A stretch of DNA of 64,000 nt, from positions 868,001 through 932,000 of the forward strand of contig CP051239.1 in assembly GCA_017794945.1 (NCBI GenBank), written 5' to 3'. Positions 62,146 through 64,000 of this stretch are shown one piece after another. The DNA comes from Alcanivorax sp. (GTDB lineage Bacteria > Pseudomonadota > Gammaproteobacteria > Pseudomonadales > Alcanivoracaceae). The notes below the pieces were generated by a model. That model ran no database searches, had not been told where the DNA came from, and saw only the letters and a program-made list of their open reading frames with translations. Made by a program: the position numbers and the translations under genes. Numbering within the stretch: the stretch's first letter is position 1; each line of letters starts with the position of its first letter.

Positions 62146-62820
62146 CTAGAAACGAACCCCGTCGAAGACCGCCGGCAGGTCGTCCTGGCCGGCGTTCTTG
62201 AAGCGCGGCTTCTCCAGCTGCGCCTGCAGCCCTTCCAGCGTCACCAGCGGCGCCTTGGTGGCGACCAGATTGGCCAGCCACACCGGCACCTTGCCGCCCG
62301 GGTCGACGAAGGTGCGGAATTCCACCCGCGTCCAGCCGTCCGCCAGCGGCGTCACCACGAAACGATTATCCAGCGCCGGGATGCGCACATAGCCGTCGCT
62401 GGGCGGCCGCGCGCCCTCGGCGTTGACGCTGTGCAGGGTCACGGCACCGCTTTCCGGCGCCTGGCTGACGCTGTTGTCGAGCACCACGTCGCGGTCGGAC
62501 ACCGGCCAGATGCCGTTGAAGCGCATATAGGTGCGCTCGCCGCCGGTGTCCGGCACCGCCTCGCTGGCCTGGACCTGGAAGATCCACTCCGGAAAGGTGT
62601 CCACGGCGGTGATCGCCGCCAGCACCGGCACCGGCCCGTGCGGCACCTCCACCACGCCGCGAAACGCCTTCACCGGGCTGTCCGGCACATCCCGGGTCCA
62701 GGTGGAGACCTGGTCGCGGGCGTCGGCCTCCCGGTTGGGTTGCCAGGATTGAGCGGCGGCGGAGACGCTGACGGCCAGGAGCAGCAGCCCCGTACACAGG
62801 GACACAAGCGGGTTCAACAC
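62146..62820 (-). CDS. Exported START-domain protein
   Basis: 224 residues. A signal peptide (LLLLAVSVSAAAQSW) is followed by a START/SRPBCC-like lipid-binding domain: VKAFRGVVEVPHGPVPVLAAITAVDTFPEWIFQV, then YMRFNGIWPVSDRDVV and WTRVEFRTFVDPGGKVPVWLANLVATKAPL. Known bacterial relatives bind lipids in the periplasm. It is convergent with cysS (15-bp gap). Its cargo is unknown. Confidence 0.83.
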   Translation of the reverse strand: MLNPLVSLCTGLLLLAVSVSAAAQSWQPNREADARDQVSTWTRDVPDSPVKAFRGVVEVPHGPVPVLAAITAVDTFPEWIFQVQASEAVPDTGGERTYMRFNGIWPVSDRDVVLDNSVSQAPESGAVTLHSVNAEGARPPSDGYVRIPALDNRFVVTPLADGWTRVEFRTFVDPGGKVPVWLANLVATKAPLVTLEGLQAQLEKPRFKNAGQDDLPAVFDGVRF

Positions 62821-62990
62821 GGCGATTCCTCGGTTCGGTGAGAGACAGGCCGCTCAGTATGGGACCGCGCCGCCGGCGCACAAGCACACCGCGCTGGATT
62901 GGCCCCTTTTGCACATCACGGTGGTCACACCGGCCCGATAACCGCTATCATGCCGAGTCGACTCAACCCCTGTTATGACCGGATGCCAAC

Positions 62991-63227
62991 GTGAAACGCC
63001 TTCTGCTGGCCGCCCTGCGTGTGTACCAGACCGTACTGAGCCCCTGGCTGGGGAATCAGTGCCGGTTCTATCCGACCTGTTCGGAGTACGCGCGTCAGGC
63101 GGTGGAAGCCCACGGCAGCCTGCGCGGTTCCGGTCTGGCGGTGAAGCGGCTGTGCAAGTGCCACCCCTGGCACCCCGGCGGCTTCGACCCGGTGCCCGGC
63201 CAGCGTTGCGGGGACGCCCATGAGTGA
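62991..63227 (+). CDS. yidD: Membrane protein insertion efficiency factor YidD
   Basis: 78 residues. [34 protein letters not shown] and the Cys/Pro-rich [14 protein letters not shown] are the family signatures. The start is GTG at 62991. YidD normally lies between rnpA and yidC; here it is separate and overlaps a small His-rich gene by 8 bp, so it may be a displaced or second copy. A TATCAT -10-like box is near 62946-62951. Confidence 0.9.
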   Translation: MKRLLLAALRVYQTVLSPWLGNQCRFYPTCSEYARQAVEAHGSLRGSGLAVKRLCKCHPWHPGGFDPVPGQRCGDAHE

Positions 63228-63519
63228 GCCGCGTCCCCAGGGTCGGTTACTGTTCGTCGCCCTGCTGCTGGTCGCGCAGACGCTGCTCGCCTGGCACGCC
63301 CCGGCGCACATCTTCGACGGCCACGACGGCCATTCCGCGATCGTCGCCCACGACTGCGACCTGTGCGTGCAGGGCCACGGCCTGGTGGGCGTGCCCACCC
63401 TGTTCACGCCGCCACCGGTTGTTCCCGACACCCACACACGGCCGGCCGACATCCGTCGCCCGCTGGCGGTCACCCCGACCCGCAACCATCCGGCGCGCGC
63501 GCCACCCCGCTTCTCCTGA
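63220..63519 (+). CDS. Small His/Cys-rich membrane protein (DUF2946-like)
   Basis: 99 residues. One N-terminal hydrophobic segment ([21 protein letters not shown]) is followed by [21 protein letters not shown] and a proline-rich tail, so several His and a CxxC could bind metal. It resembles the DUF2946 family often placed beside metal uptake genes. It overlaps yidD by 8 bp and is followed by the TonB receptor, which supports a metal link. The role is inferred. Confidence 0.65.
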   Translation: MSEPRPQGRLLFVALLLVAQTLLAWHAPAHIFDGHDGHSAIVAHDCDLCVQGHGLVGVPTLFTPPPVVPDTHTRPADIRRPLAVTPTRNHPARAPPRFS

Positions 63520-63552
63520 ATTCCAAGCACTGACTTCCCTTATCGGGACCGT

Positions 63553-63571
63553 CCCTGGCGCAGCGCCAGGG
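63553..63571 (+). terminator. Hairpin between the His-rich gene and TonB receptor gene
   Basis: CCCTGGCGC-A-GCGCCAGGG is a 9-bp palindrome with no T-tract. It lies 29 bp before the TonB receptor ATG and might attenuate readthrough. Confidence 0.35.
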
Positions 63572-63599
63572 CGGCCCGTGGTTGTATTCAGGAGACAAC

Positions 63600-64000
63600 A
63601 TGAAACGCTTTACTCCCCCCATGGCCGCCGCCACCGTGGCCGCCATGGTCTGGTCCGTGGCGCCCGCCGCCGAGCCCGCGTCCACCGACACCGAAGGCCG
63701 GCTGGACGCCGTGGAAGTGTCCGCTTTGCCGCTGGGCAGCGACGCCAATCTGACGCCGGCCTCGTTCGACCTGCTTGAAGACCAGCTGCTGTTCCAGCAA
63801 AGCGAAGCCACCCTGGGCGATACCCTGGACGGCCTGCCCGGCGTGCACGCCGACACCTACGGCGGCGGCTCCGGCCGGCCGGTGATCCGCGGCCAGACCG
63901 CGCCGCGTGTCAGCGTGCTGTCCGACGGCGCGCAACTGTTCGACATGTCCACCATCTCGCCCGACCACGCCACCACCGTGGAGCCCATGCTGTCGCGCAA
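63600..64000 (+). CDS. TonB-dependent receptor (ZnuD-like), 3'-truncated by window edge
   Basis: The first 133 residues of an outer-membrane receptor. A signal peptide ends near VAPAAEP, followed by the plug domain: LLFQQSEATLGDTLDGLPGV, GGGSGRPVIRGQTAPRVSVLSDG, then SPDHATTVEPM. This stretch matches the zinc receptor ZnuD as remembered. The barrel lies beyond the window. The ATG at 63600 follows AGGAG. With the His-rich neighbour, zinc uptake is the inferred role; no Zur-like palindrome is visible nearby. Confidence 0.82.
   Translation, partial: MKRFTPPMAAATVAAMVWSVAPAAEPASTDTEGRLDAVEVSALPLGSDANLTPASFDLLEDQLLFQQSEATLGDTLDGLPGVHADTYGGGSGRPVIRGQTAPRVSVLSDGAQLFDMSTISPDHATTVEPMLSR

Noticed and set aside
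63520..63599. Zur operator before the ZnuD-like receptor
   Set aside because: No AT-rich palindrome of Zur type is visible; only a GC-rich hairpin is present.

Overview
This 64-kb window is GC-rich gammaproteobacterial chromosome. Gene order (tsaD < > rpsU-yqeY-dnaG-rpoD-tRNA), the lipid and ketone catabolism genes and the repeat families fit an Alcanivorax/Alloalcanivorax-like marine hydrocarbon degrader. The genus is inferred from memory of gene content, not from a database search. There is no prophage, no CRISPR array and no intact insertion sequence; the mobile signals are short palindromic repeats.

Layout. 1-2252: the end of a ferric-iron-type ABC importer. 2253-2777: a 525-bp gene-free stretch packed with inverted repeats. 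2778-4756: flavin oxidoreductase and DMT exporter. 4926-14700: housekeeping core (cca, folM, folK, folB, plsY, tsaD, rpsU, yqeY, dnaG, rpoD, one CAU tRNA). 14732-15553: TRIC/glycine-transporter-family membrane protein behind a tandem glycine riboswitch. 15817-20023: rnk, an SBF transporter, DUF488, an acyl-CoA dehydrogenase-like protein, a NeuD-like acetyltransferase and a phosphopantetheinyl transferase. 20037-25330: two lipoproteins, one a 1511-residue protein joining a NAGPA-type phosphodiester glycosidase to a purple-acid-phosphatase-like domain. 25503-33124: two long acyl-CoA dehydrogenases with regulators and hydrolases between them; the second has a PsrA-type operator. 33361-34640: Trm112-like protein and outer-membrane phospholipase A.

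34848-40549: the complete four-gene ligase-associated DNA-repair operon (SNM1-like exonuclease, ATP-dependent ligase, Lhr-like helicase, PdeM nuclease). 40669-44080: an SDR, then a Baeyer-Villiger-type monooxygenase overlapping an esterase, a ketone-to-ester-to-alcohol-plus-acid pair. 44081-46579: nicotinamidase, nicotinate phosphoribosyltransferase and a macrodomain protein, an NAD salvage/ADP-ribose group. 46690-53669: lipoproteins, SDRs, acpH, GNAT, HIT and a double-domain pterin synthase-like protein, interrupted by a 267-bp TA-flanked inverted-repeat element. 53862-58225: LysR, an AmrZ-like ribbon-helix-helix regulator, a membrane diguanylate cyclase and a GAF/HD-GYP protein. 58384-62130: thrS-hisI-cysS. 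62146-64000: START-domain protein, yidD, a His-rich small protein and the start of a ZnuD-like TonB receptor.

The main points for follow-up are the NAGPA-phosphatase fusion with a near-Pho-box upstream, the 34-bp inverted-repeat element that supplies one gene's stop codon and another's leader, the covarying palindromes at 2282-2744, the REPIN family, and the AmrZ-like/diguanylate cyclase/HD-GYP neighbourhood. All assignments rest on reading motifs and gene order.
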